64,000 nt of DNA from the NCBI GenBank assembly GCA_020636375.1, contig JACJXZ010000002.1, forward strand, positions 861,452 through 925,451. The letters are read 5' to 3'. The translations under genes and the position numbers were made by a program. This document shows, piece by piece, positions 10,201 to 18,158 of this stretch (the stretch's first letter is position 1; every line of letters starts with the position of its first letter). The DNA comes from Lewinellaceae bacterium. Lineage in GTDB: Bacteria > Bacteroidota > Bacteroidia > Chitinophagales > Saprospiraceae. Under the pieces are notes generated by a model. The model made no database searches, had not been told where the DNA came from, and worked only from the letters and a program-made list of their open reading frames with translations.

Positions 10201-10608
10201 TCACTTCCGGATGCCTGAAGAAGCTTTTGATAAGCTCTTTAGCCTCCTTCCGTTTCCTGCCCAAAGTGATGTGGCAGGCAAATGGGGCTGAAAGATATCC
10301 ATTACCTGCACTTTTTCACACCCCCGTTCTTTGCAGGCCTGAATGGCGAGGGGAGAAATATCAATCCCGGTAATATTGAAGCCGCGCTTTTGAAAATGCA
10401 GGACGTGCCGCCCGGCGCCGCAACCGACGTCCAGTATTTTTCCCTTTATGAGCGGCGTAACCGCCTTTTCCGTAGGATAAAACTTTTTGGCAAAAAAGAA
10501 TTTCTGGCTGAATTCGGTGACCAAACCATCATCGCGGCGAATGATCTGCGATGTTCTGCGGTCTCCTTTCCAGTAATTGTATAAGGCTTGTCCAAAAACG
10601 TCTTTCAT
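10201..10608 (-). pseudogene. Truncated class I SAM-dependent methyltransferase
   Basis: 135 residues starting at 10608. The SAM-binding motif I is ILDVGCGAGRHVLHF (residues about 57-71), followed by the acidic end of strand 2 in GIDISPLAIQACKERG and a motif near VQVMDIF. Family members of this type are normally 220-250 residues; here the frame ends soon after motif II/III in a tail (LWAGNGRRLKS) that does not resemble the family. In another frame the same DNA ends with KELIKSFFRHPEVKFY, so a deletion or frameshift has joined unrelated sequence. It sits at the edge of the decaying sugar-gene block and probably shares its fate. A functional mini-methyltransferase cannot be excluded but is unlikely, as much of the fold is missing. 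Confidence 0.65.
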
Positions 10609-10799
10609 GTCTATTATTCTACCATTGCAACAAATTGGTTGGAGTCCGGTTTAAATCGGGGATTACGAGGAAGGCGAAGTTTTCCGAAACGTTCCTATTT
10701 CCTGGACTTCGATCAGCAGTCCACTAAATCTCGCAGAGTACGTTTTTCTGGACTTTAAAAGGCAAAAGCTGCCAAGGGAGAATACAAGGAAGGTTAAGT

Positions 10800-11360
10800 T
10801 TAAGCAGCCTGTTGGATATCTCGCAAATGAATCGATCCATCCGGACGCATTACGCCATGAACAATGACTGTATTATCCCAATATTCTTTAATGATTTTCG
10901 TAAAGGTGTCCTCAGGGACAAAAACGGCGATCAAGTGCATCGTATCAGATATCTGCAGTTTAATTTGGTTATTAGGCAGATCGGCCGCTACCAACCGGCC
11001 GGTGACCGTAGTGGCAGCTTCCTGATGTGTTTCCTGGGCGTTAGCTTTGACAAGCAGCTCTTCAAGTTCAGGCTCAATGGCCGGATGAGGTTGTGAGGAT
11101 AATGCCAACTGGATCAACTGGATTGCTTCATCATTGAAACCACAGTCTAAAGCCAGGGAAGCAGCGCTTCTCAGGAATACAGAGCGCGTGAGGCGATAGG
11201 TTTCCTGCAATGGAGTGGCTAAAGCTACTACCTTTTCCAAATGAAAAGCTTTTTCGAAGAACAGCCGGGCCGTACGCTCTTCGCCGCGTTGATGGGCTAA
11301 CCTGGCTTCATCGACAAATTCCATAGCCATCTGGTGCATCGTATTTAACTCGCTGGTCAT
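10800..11360 (-). CDS. Conserved-looking protein of unknown function, second gene of a coupled pair
   Basis: 186 residues, not recognised. The first half (residues about 5-105) is alpha-helical with TPR-like spacing, rich in Ala, Glu and Leu (EERTARLFFEKAF, ETYRLTRSVFLRSAASLALDCG). The second half (from about 118) looks like a small beta domain beginning TVTGRLVAADLPNNQIKL and ending in VIVHGVMRPDGSIHL. It starts within the stop codon of the upstream gene (ATGA overlap at 11357-11360), so the two are translationally coupled and probably work together. No signal peptide or membrane segment is visible. No function is proposed. Confidence 0.7.
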   Translation of the reverse strand: MTSELNTMHQMAMEFVDEARLAHQRGEERTARLFFEKAFHLEKVVALATPLQETYRLTRSVFLRSAASLALDCGFNDEAIQLIQLALSSQPHPAIEPELEELLVKANAQETHQEAATTVTGRLVAADLPNNQIKLQISDTMHLIAVFVPEDTFTKIIKEYWDNTVIVHGVMRPDGSIHLRDIQQAA

Positions 11361-11893
11361 AGCTTTTCAAGTTTAGCTTTCGGCTTGCTAAATTCTACAA
11401 CAATTATAAATACGGGCAAGTTGCGATAAGGGGAACGCATAACCTGCTGTTTTTTCTGGTTAGCTCTTGCATTCATGGTATTGCCTGGGTTTTCCTTCAA
11501 TATGCCGGAAACTTCCAATAAGGCTTCCAATATTGGAAAGTCATGCTCATCTCTTTTCCCCAGCCAGAAATCTACGCTGCTTCCTTTCCTGGCGCGTTGG
11601 ACATCAGAGTACCCCGTCACTTGAAGAATTAAAGGCAAAGCAATGCCAACCGCAGCATATTCCACTAATTCCTGCTCGTCTTGCCAGGTACTCGGCGCAT
11701 CAGGAGATAATTCCGAGTGCCAATTTACAAGGACCTCTTCCTGATTATCCTCCAGATGCAGCGTTAATTTGACCCCGGTTTTATGGCTACAGGATTCCAG
11801 GCAGTAGATTGCAGCCTCTGCCAGAAAACTCCCGGCAGTGGGCGTAAAGCCGGGTAATCCTTTCCGCAATTCATCGAAGTCGATTTTGAACAT
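11357..11893 (-). CDS. Protein of unknown function, first gene of a coupled pair
   Basis: 178 residues, not recognised by any motif I can name. It begins MFKIDFDELRKGLPGF, has a mixed alpha/beta core with acidic stretches (HLEDNQEEVLVNW, DEQELVEY), a run RKGSSVDFWLGKRDE near residue 103, LEVSGI near 129, and a basic, beta-like C-terminus (VFIIVVEFSKPKAK). Its stop overlaps the start of the next gene by four bases. Co-occurrence of a DFWLG/LEVSGI-type protein with a helical partner looks like a two-component cytosolic module, but the activity is unknown. Base composition is lower in GC than that of the flanking GMC oxidoreductase gene. Confidence 0.7.
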   Translation of the reverse strand: MFKIDFDELRKGLPGFTPTAGSFLAEAAIYCLESCSHKTGVKLTLHLEDNQEEVLVNWHSELSPDAPSTWQDEQELVEYAAVGIALPLILQVTGYSDVQRARKGSSVDFWLGKRDEHDFPILEALLEVSGILKENPGNTMNARANQKKQQVMRSPYRNLPVFIIVVEFSKPKAKLEKL

Positions 11894-12202
11894 GCAAGGC
11901 CTTTAGCTTTTGTCTTGTAAAAATAGGCTTTTATGGCAAAAAGTCCATTTTAACCGCCCTTTAAATACACCACACACCCTCCACTCCAAAGAATCATTTC
12001 CCCCGCCAAAAGTGTCCAAAGAAGCCGTCCACGAAATCAACGCTCAAAAAACTACAACCAGGGCCGTTTTTTTGAACTTCCCGTTCTCACTGCCCAGAGC
12101 GGGCAAAACGATCTTCAGAACGATGGAGGGGCCAAAACACACCCCATCCCCTTTTCCCGTTTTTTTTTACCTTACACCTGGTTCAAGCGAAAAACCAACC
12201 CC
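11894..12202. other. Divergent intergenic region without a gene
   Basis: 309 bases between the leftward pair starting at 11893 and the rightward GMC gene starting at 12203. It must contain both promoters, but no good TAnnTTTG match was found. A T9 run at 12162-12170 lies 33 bases before the GMC start. The plus-strand frame through it looks non-coding. Confidence 0.5.
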
Positions 12203-13921
12203 ATGCAAATAAAAAGCCCCTCCAAAGTTTACGACGCCGTCATCGTCGGTTCCGGCGCCGGCGGCGGCATGGCGGCCAAAGTGCTGGCCGAAGCCGGCCT
12301 GGACGTGGCCGTCCTCGAAGCCGGGCCCTATTACGACCCGGCCAACCCCGCCCAGCGCACTCAGCTGCGCTGGCCCTGGGAGTCGCCCCGGCGGGGAGCG
12401 CCCTCCACCCGCGCCTTCGGCGATTTCGACGCCGCCTACGGAGGCTGGGAGATCGAAGGGGAGCCCTACACCCGGGCACCGGGCACCCGGTTCGAATGGT
12501 TTCGCTCGCGCATGCTGGGCGGGCGCACCAACCACTGGGGACGCATCGCCCTGCGCTTCGGGCCGCTGGATTTCAAAAGAAAGGACATCGACGGGCTGGG
12601 CGACAACTGGCCAATCGGCTATGAGGACGTGAAGCCCTACTACGATAAGGTCGACAAGCTGGTGGGCATCTTCGGCAGCAAGGAGGGCCTGCCCAACGAA
12701 CCGGACGGCTTCTTCCTGCCGCCACCCAAGCCAAGGCTGCACGAGCTGTATTACATCAACGCGGCCCGCAAAACGGGCGTGCCCGCGATCCCCGGCCGCC
12801 TGTCCATCCTCACCAAACGCATCAACAACGAGCGCGGCGTCTGCTTCTACTGCCGGCAGTGCAGCCGTGGCTGCATGGTGCATGCCGACTTCTCTGCGGG
12901 CACCTGCCTGATTTTCCCGGCGCAGAAATCCGGGGGCAAGATCGAACTGTTCGTCAACGCTATGGCGCGGGAGGTAGTGGCCAACGAGGAGGGCAAAGCC
13001 GTCGGCGTGTCCTACGTCAACAAAGAAGACCGGCAGGAATACCAGGTCAACGGCAAAGTAATCGTGCTGGCCGCCTCGGCCTGCGGCTCGGCCCGCATCC
13101 TGCTCAACTCCCGCAGCCGGCAGCACCCCGACGGGCTGGGCAACAGCAGCGGCCTGGTGGGCAAGTACCTGCACGACTCCACCGGCGCCTCGGGGGCCGC
13201 CTTCGTGCCCGCCCTGATGAACCGCAGGATGTACAACGAGGACGGCGTCGGCGGCTTCCACGTCTATTCCCCCTGGTGGGGGAACGACAAAAAACTCGAT
13301 TTCGCCCGGGGCTACCACATCGAAATCTGGGGCGGCATGGGCATGCCCTCCTACGGCTTCGGCTTCAACATCACGGAGATGAACCAGTTCTTCGGGGATA
13401 TTAAAGGCAGCTACGGTCCCGGCCTGCGCGACGAGGTGCGCCGCTACTACGGGGCGGTGGTCGGCCTGTCGGGCAGGGGCGAGAGTATCGCCCGCGAAAG
13501 CAACTACTGCGGGATCGACCCAGGGACGGTCGACGAATTTGGCATCCCGGTGCTGCGCTTCCACTACCAATGGTCAGATCAGGAAAGGCGGCAGGCCCGC
13601 CACATGCAGGAGACGTTCAACGAAATCTTCCACCATATGGGCGGACAGCGCATCGGCCCCACGCCCGGCAAGGAGGAAGACTACGGCCTGCTGGCACCCG
13701 GCATGATCATCCACGAGGTGGGCACCACCCGCATGGGCAAAGACCCCAAGCGCTCGGTGACCAACGAGTTTGAACAGCTGCACGACGCCCAGAACGTCTT
13801 CGTCGTGGACGGCGGCCCTTTCGTCTCCCAGGCGGACAAAAACCCGACCTGGACCATCCTGGCCCTGGCCTGGCGCACCTCGGATTACATCATCGATCAA
13901 CTGAAAAAGCAAAATCTATAG
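12203..13921 (+). CDS. GMC-family FAD oxidoreductase (gluconate/sugar dehydrogenase-like large subunit)
   Basis: 572 residues. The FAD dinucleotide-binding motif is DAVIVGSGAGGGMAAKVLAE near residue 10, the GMC N-terminal signature region includes MLGGRTNHWGR near 105, and the C-terminal GMC part has EVGTTRMGKDP near 505 and NPTWTILALAWRTSDYI close to the end. A Cys-rich stretch CFYCRQCSRGC (about residues 214-224) is characteristic of the subgroup paired with gluconate 2-dehydrogenase subunit 3 proteins. Two bases separate it from such a partner at 13924, so the two are one operon and probably one complex. Known relatives oxidise sugars or polyols and pass electrons to a cytochrome; no cytochrome gene is present in this window. 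The large subunit has no signal of its own and presumably depends on its partner for export. Confidence 0.88.
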   Translation: MQIKSPSKVYDAVIVGSGAGGGMAAKVLAEAGLDVAVLEAGPYYDPANPAQRTQLRWPWESPRRGAPSTRAFGDFDAAYGGWEIEGEPYTRAPGTRFEWFRSRMLGGRTNHWGRIALRFGPLDFKRKDIDGLGDNWPIGYEDVKPYYDKVDKLVGIFGSKEGLPNEPDGFFLPPPKPRLHELYYINAARKTGVPAIPGRLSILTKRINNERGVCFYCRQCSRGCMVHADFSAGTCLIFPAQKSGGKIELFVNAMAREVVANEEGKAVGVSYVNKEDRQEYQVNGKVIVLAASACGSARILLNSRSRQHPDGLGNSSGLVGKYLHDSTGASGAAFVPALMNRRMYNEDGVGGFHVYSPWWGNDKKLDFARGYHIEIWGGMGMPSYGFGFNITEMNQFFGDIKGSYGPGLRDEVRRYYGAVVGLSGRGESIARESNYCGIDPGTVDEFGIPVLRFHYQWSDQERRQARHMQETFNEIFHHMGGQRIGPTPGKEEDYGLLAPGMIIHEVGTTRMGKDPKRSVTNEFEQLHDAQNVFVVDGGPFVSQADKNPTWTILALAWRTSDYIIDQLKKQNL

Positions 13922-13923
13922 AA

Positions 13924-14631
13924 ATGGACCGCAGGGATACCATAAAATCATTGCTCTTAGGCTCTCTGGCCGGCGGTGCCCTTCTGGCGGGCTGCCGGGC
14001 CGACGAAAAGCCAGGGGAAACGGCCGGAACTCAAGCGCCGCAAACCGAAGGCTACGGCCGTACGCCGGAAGAGATGAAGAGGGACGCCGAATTGCACCAG
14101 GAAACCTTTTTTACCGAAGCGGAGATCGCCATGCTGGCCCTCCTCTGCGACCTGATCCTGCCTGCCGACGGCCAATCCGGTTCCGCCACCGACGCCGGCG
14201 TGCCGGAGTTTATCGAGTTCATCGCCAAAGACATCCCTGAGCACCAGGTGCCGCTGCAGGGCGGCATGATGTGGCTGAACCACCGCGCCAAACGAGCCTT
14301 CGGGATGACCTTTGCCGCCTGCGCTCCCGAACAGCAGAAACAACTGCTCGACGAGATCGCCCATCCCAACGAGGAGGCACCCGAACTGCAGCCCGGCGTC
14401 GCGTTTTTCACCTTGCTGCGCAGCCTCACCCTCACCGGCTACTACACCACCCGGATGGGCATCGAAAGCCTGGGCTACCAGGGCAACGTGACCAACATCT
14501 GGGACGGCGTGCCCGAGGATGTCCTGGCCGAACACGGCCTGAGCTACGACGAGGAATGGCTGGCGAAGTGCGCCAACCCAAACCGGGAGGAGGTGGCAGA
14601 GTGGGATGAGAATGGGAATTTAATGGGGTGA
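13924..14631 (+). CDS. Gluconate 2-dehydrogenase subunit 3-like protein
   Basis: 235 residues. The start has a Tat/lipoprotein-type leader: MDRRDTIKSLLLGSLAGGALLAGC, with the Cys at residue 24 a likely lipobox. The mature part matches the subunit 3 family (FTEAEIAMLALLCDLILPAD near residues 62-81, then helices, and GYYTTRMGIESLGYQG near 173), which binds the GMC subunit and guides export and anchoring. It starts two bases after the GMC stop and is certainly cotranscribed. The sequence ends in an acidic, Asn-rich tail (REEVAEWDENGNLMG). The natural substrate cannot be told from the sequence. Confidence 0.86.
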   Translation: MDRRDTIKSLLLGSLAGGALLAGCRADEKPGETAGTQAPQTEGYGRTPEEMKRDAELHQETFFTEAEIAMLALLCDLILPADGQSGSATDAGVPEFIEFIAKDIPEHQVPLQGGMMWLNHRAKRAFGMTFAACAPEQQKQLLDEIAHPNEEAPELQPGVAFFTLLRSLTLTGYYTTRMGIESLGYQGNVTNIWDGVPEDVLAEHGLSYDEEWLAKCANPNREEVAEWDENGNLMG

Positions 14632-14745
14632 GATGGGGTGGAAATATAGTAGAAATACGATGGAGACACCGTAGAAATACAATAGAGATAAAATGGAAAT
14701 ACAGGGGAAATGTGGTGGAAATACGGTGGAAATACAATTGCCCTT
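14632..14745. repeat. Degenerate tandem repeat, 10-12-bp unit (GTGGAAATAC)
   Basis: About nine to ten imperfect copies of a unit close to GTGGAAATAC(A/G), varying to GTAGAAATAC, TAGAGATAAA and GGGAAATGTG. It begins immediately after the stop of the subunit 3 gene and runs up to the broken cyclase. The plus-strand frame through it is repeat-derived, not a gene. Confidence 0.8.
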
Positions 14746-14762
14746 TCAAGAAACAAGTCATC

Positions 14763-15430
14763 ATGAAACCCAAAACCCGCAGAGTAATAACCATCACCCT
14801 CAGCTGGACGCTCCTGGCCATCCTGCTTTTCTTGTACGCGCATTATTATTTGGCAGTGACCCTGCCTCCAGATCAGGCCTACGGGTCGTATTACCCGAAG
14901 GCTAACTTCATCGGTTATGTTTTCAGCAGCCTGCTGGGCGGTATGTCCCTGGACGTCACTTCCTCGACGACGATCGCCGAACGCATGGGGCATACGCTGT
15001 GCTTCGAATTCATCAAGGAGTTTATCGCCGACGTTACTGACCCCATCATCGACAACAAAGGTGAGGTGTACCAGTACGTCGGCGATGAGGTCGTCGTCTC
15101 CTGGAAGGTAGGCAACAGCAAGGCCAACGCCAACTGCGTCCGGTGCTTTTTGCCATCCAGGGCCACATCGCCCGCCTGGCGCCGAAATACGAAGCGCGGT
15201 TTGGCGTAGTGCCCGCGTTCAAAGCCGGCCTGCACGCAGGAGAGGCGATGGCAGGGGAAATAGGCGTCGTGAAGAAAGACATCGCATTCTCCGGCGATGT
15301 CCTGAATACGACCGCCCGGATTCAGGGCGCCTGCCATGCCTATAAAAGCGCCTTGCTCCTTTCAACGAAACTGCTGCATATACTCGCCCTGGACGAAGGT
15401 TACGAATCAGAAACCCTGGGAAGCATCAGG
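14763..15430 (+). pseudogene. Broken class III adenylate cyclase with internal deletion, frameshift and lost C-terminus
   Basis: The start at 14763 encodes one membrane segment (ITLSWTLLAILLFLYAHYYLA) and then jumps directly to the cyclase catalytic domain (TSSTTIAERMGH, GEVYQYVGDEVVVSW). The usual four to six membrane helices and the first metal-binding Asp region of this family are missing, which suggests an internal deletion near residue 61. A one-base loss in a T5 run at 15147-15151 shifts the frame; the other frame continues with FAIQGH, FKAGLHAGEAMAGEIG and FSGDVLNTTARIQ. The C-terminus ends at 15430, where a palindromic repeat begins. Three separate lesions show the gene is dead. Family members make cAMP at the membrane. 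Confidence 0.85.
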
Positions 15431-15602
15431 CTTAAGCGACGAGCAATCAATAACTGTCGGTTTTCTAGCAGCGCTTTTTCCTTTATCCGGCGTTAAAGAA
15501 CCGCCTCCCTTAGCGCTGCTAAGGTCGGGAACCTTCGCCTTGGCTAAAGAAAAAATCGCTGACCTATCTAAACCCGACACTTATTAATCGCTCGTCGCTA
15601 AG
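15431..15602. repeat. Long imperfect palindrome at the 3' end of the cyclase pseudogene
   Basis: Left arm 15431-15459 (CTTAAGCGACGAGC...) pairs with right arm 15573-15602 (...GCTCGTCGCTAAG). The middle contains TTAGCGCTGCTAA, itself a palindrome, also seen inside the repeat at 30602. No clear target duplication was found. The remainder to 15664 holds no gene. Confidence 0.7.
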
Positions 15603-15664
15603 GGCAAAGAGCTGGAGGTTGAGTTGAACACGATACGGCGGGTGAGCCAACCTCAACCTTAACC

Positions 15665-16807
15665 TCACCTTGCCAGCAACCGCTCCCCCGTAAACGCATA
15701 TTGCTCCCACCGGGGCAGTGGATGAAAGCCTGCCGCCTGCACATCCCGGAACAACCGCTCCAGCACGTTTTTCCGGTAGAAACTCTGCCCGCCGATGGCT
15801 TCCATAGCCTCGCTTACGGTTTGCTGAGCGGCGTCGGCCACGTTGGTTTTTAAGCTCAGCATGTCGGTGGTAATATTTTCATCAGGTTTGAAATCAAAAT
15901 TGCCGGTGAGGGCATACATCGCCTTCCACTGCGTCCGGGCGCTGAGGAGGCTGTTGTTCAGCTTGCCGATGATGTAGTGCATGTGGCCCTGGTTCCGGTA
16001 GTACTTTTTGCCGATCGACATCGCAATTTCAACTGCCTTTTCCGCCGTGCCGACGTAGGCGGACATGATCAGCGGCATAGCTACCGTCAGGACGACATCC
16101 CAGACCGGGTGGAATTTCCCTCCCGGCCTCGTCAGGGAAATGGCTGAATCCGGGACGAACACCTTATCGAACTGTATGGCCTGCGACCCGGTCGCCCGCA
16201 TGCCCAGGACGTCCCAGTCGTCCAGGACTGTCACGCCTTCTGCTTTCATCGATACTCCGAAGTGCAGTACCTGCCACTCGTTGTCGGTATCCAGCCAGGG
16301 GGCACTTGTGATGGCCAGATCTCCTCCCGCCGACTGGCTGGCAAAATATTTCTTCCCGGAAAAGAGATAGCCTCCCTCTGCTTTCACCATCTCGCCGTTG
16401 GATTCCAGCCAGTCCCGGGCGCCGGTGCTGATCAGCACCAGTTGCTCTTTTGCCACGCGCTGCAGCAAGGGCGCGCCTTCACCCTGATGTTTATATTTCC
16501 AGACGGTGGCGGCGACCAGGTGCTGGTGCATGGAAAAAGCCAGGGCGGTCGAACTGCAATAATAGGCCATGATGCGTATGATGTCGCACATTTCAGCATG
16601 GCTGATGCCGCCACCGCCCAGTTCCTCCGGGATCATAGCAGAAAAAAACCGGTGAGCTTTCAGTTGCTCGTAATTCTCGAAGACAAAAGTTCCTGCCTGA
16701 TCATAGTGCCCGGCCCGACCGGCAAAATCCTTTCCAAGCTCATTGATCAAAGCACGCCAATCGGTATTTTTCTTTTGGACTCGTTCGTTCAACTGCAATG
16801 TTTCCAT
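15665..16807 (-). CDS. Acyl-CoA dehydrogenase-like flavoprotein
   Basis: 380 residues from METLQLNERV at 16807; a longer frame to 16864 adds only an unlikely leader. The fold is recognisable from the helical N-terminal domain (FFSAMIPEELGGGGISHAEM), the beta domain with DWLESNGEM, GKKYFASQSAGGD and WDVLGMRATGSQ, and the C-terminal helical domain with AMEAIGGQSFYRKNVLERL, FRDVQAAGFHPL. The GMRATGS motif binds FAD phosphates. A canonical catalytic Glu is not obvious, so it may belong to the flavin-dependent monooxygenase/DszC-like side of the superfamily instead of being a beta-oxidation enzyme. It stands alone, with no thiolase or CoA ligase beside it, though an acyl-CoA ligase is at 27459. 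Confidence 0.8.
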   Translation of the reverse strand: METLQLNERVQKKNTDWRALINELGKDFAGRAGHYDQAGTFVFENYEQLKAHRFFSAMIPEELGGGGISHAEMCDIIRIMAYYCSSTALAFSMHQHLVAATVWKYKHQGEGAPLLQRVAKEQLVLISTGARDWLESNGEMVKAEGGYLFSGKKYFASQSAGGDLAITSAPWLDTDNEWQVLHFGVSMKAEGVTVLDDWDVLGMRATGSQAIQFDKVFVPDSAISLTRPGGKFHPVWDVVLTVAMPLIMSAYVGTAEKAVEIAMSIGKKYYRNQGHMHYIIGKLNNSLLSARTQWKAMYALTGNFDFKPDENITTDMLSLKTNVADAAQQTVSEAMEAIGGQSFYRKNVLERLFRDVQAAGFHPLPRWEQYAFTGERLLAR

Positions 16808-16957
16808 CTTGATTAGTTTAAGGTGAATAGATTTTAGGGTGCAAGTAAGCCGGAAATGGATCAAATCCCAATTTCAAATGAGTATTCAACAATTATAAGT
16901 TAGCCAATGACTGTGTGGGCTGATCCGGAATTATTTTCAAGCCGGCCGCCAATCTGA

Positions 16958-16995
16958 GAAGCTGTTTGAAATTAACACTTCGGTTTTGTTGTGAC
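16958..16995 (+). repeat. Truncated copy of the 165-bp palindromic repeat (one end only)
   Basis: The sequence beginning AGAAGCTGTTTGAAATTA followed by ACACTTCGGTTTTGTT matches the left end of the repeat at 30602. The right arm is absent. It lies in the 261-base gap between the acyl-CoA dehydrogenase-like gene and the aquaporin gene; the rest of the gap shows no gene. Confidence 0.6.
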
Positions 16996-17068
16996 AAAAT
17001 CCCGGCGCGACTCCAGGCAGGCATCAGTATAATTTTTCCTATCTTCCGGTCAACAAAACACCCTTACC

Positions 17069-17803
17069 ATGTCCCCATTCACCGCCGAAATCATCGGCAC
17101 CTTTCTGTTGATCCTGCTGGGCAACGGCGTGGTGGCCAACGTCGTGCTTCACCAGACCAAAGGCCACCAAAGCGGCTGGATCGTCATCACCTTCGGCTGG
17201 GCCATGGCCGTGTTCGTGGCGGTCTTTGTCGCTCAGGATTTCAGCGGCGCGCACATCAACCCGGCGGTCACCGTCGGGCTGGCGGCGGCGGGGAAATTCC
17301 CCTGGCTTTCGGTGGGGCCTTACATCCTGGCCCAGATGATCGGCGGGGCGCTGGGCGCCGTAGCGGTTTGGCTCACCTATGCGCAGCATTACCGGGAGAC
17401 GAAAGACCCCGTGCTGAAGCTCGCCACTTTCTGCACCGTACCCCAGATCAGGAGCAATGGCCACAACCTGTTTTCCGAAATCATCGGGACCTTTGTCCTC
17501 ATGTTTGCCGTGCTGTTCCTCTCCGGGCCCAATATCGCCGCCGGAGATCCTTCCCGCCCGGTAGGCCTCGGTTCCCTGGGCGCCCTGCCGGTAGGCCTCC
17601 TGGTGCTGGCCATCGGCCTGAGCCTGGGCGGCACCACCGGCTACGCCATCAACCCGGCGCGCGACCTGGCGCCAAGGGCTATGCACGCGCTGCTGCCGGT
17701 GAGTGGGAAAGGCGCCAGCCACTGGGATTATGCCTGGGTGCCGGTGGTAGGGCCAGTGGCAGGGGGCGTGCTGGCGGCTTTGCTCTTTTGGGCCATTTCC
17801 TGA
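17069..17803 (+). CDS. glpF: Aquaglyceroporin / glycerol uptake facilitator (MIP family)
   Basis: 244 residues with six membrane helices plus the two half-helices of the MIP fold. Both pore motifs are present: HINPAVTVG (about residue 66) and YAINPARDLAPR (about 193). The Asp after the second NPAR (NPARD) and the overall length match glycerol facilitators better than strict water channels. Family members let glycerol and small polyols diffuse through the inner membrane. No glycerol kinase or dehydrogenase is adjacent, so the substrate is inferred from motifs alone. The start MSPFTAEIIGTFLL directly opens helix 1, which supports the chosen ATG. Confidence 0.9.
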   Translation: MSPFTAEIIGTFLLILLGNGVVANVVLHQTKGHQSGWIVITFGWAMAVFVAVFVAQDFSGAHINPAVTVGLAAAGKFPWLSVGPYILAQMIGGALGAVAVWLTYAQHYRETKDPVLKLATFCTVPQIRSNGHNLFSEIIGTFVLMFAVLFLSGPNIAAGDPSRPVGLGSLGALPVGLLVLAIGLSLGGTTGYAINPARDLAPRAMHALLPVSGKGASHWDYAWVPVVGPVAGGVLAALLFWAIS

Positions 17804-17848
17804 CCGGCTGGCGGAATTAGCCTGAATTTCAGCAGCAAACCTTAGGAA

Positions 17849-18067
17849 ATGGCGCTATTTGTTAGGGTGAACCAGCGGAAATCGCGATTTTTGTGCAAAT
17901 ACATTGACCTGGTGGAAAAGGGTTTTGTTGTATTTAAACTGCCTGGTTTCAGCGGTAACCTGCGAAAAGAGATTACCAAAATGTCAAAGGTATATTTTTA
18001 CGACCCTGGAGTCCGAAATGCGGTGATCAATAATTTCAGCCCTCTGAACCTCCGGAATGATAGTTGC
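17849..18067 (+). pseudogene. Remnant of a DUF4143-type AAA ATPase (C-terminal fragment)
   Basis: The frame contains LVEKGFVVFKLPGFSGNLR, then KEITKMSKVYFYDPGVRNAV and INNFSPLNLRND, the conserved segment of ATP-binding proteins with a DUF4143 domain. In intact proteins this lies about 100 residues before the end of a chain of about 380 residues and is followed by a stretch containing GALWENF. Here it stops at 18068, and the ATPase half is missing upstream. It is best explained as a leftover of an eliminated or degraded gene. Confidence 0.7.
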
Positions 18068-18104
18068 TGAATACTGAAACGTGATGGTGCGGTAGCTTTT
18101 CGCG

Positions 18105-18138
18105 TTGTTGCGAATCCCAACCTAAAATAGTAGCTTAG
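18105..18138 (+). promoter_or_regulatory. Weak promoter candidate for deoC
   Basis: TTG at 18108-18110, a 20-base spacer, then TAGCTTAG at 18131-18138, one mismatch from TAnnTTTG. It would place a start site about 15 bases before the ATG at 18159. Confidence 0.35.
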
Positions 18139-18158
18139 CCAAAGACAACCATCAACAG

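Noticed and set aside
12167..13570. A 467-codon minus-strand frame opposite the GMC gene
   Set aside because: The plus strand encodes a complete GMC oxidoreductase with all motifs; this frame is its complement.
14628..14762. Cyclase N-terminus beginning at 14628
   Set aside because: This part is translated tandem repeat; the real leader and membrane helix begin at 14763.
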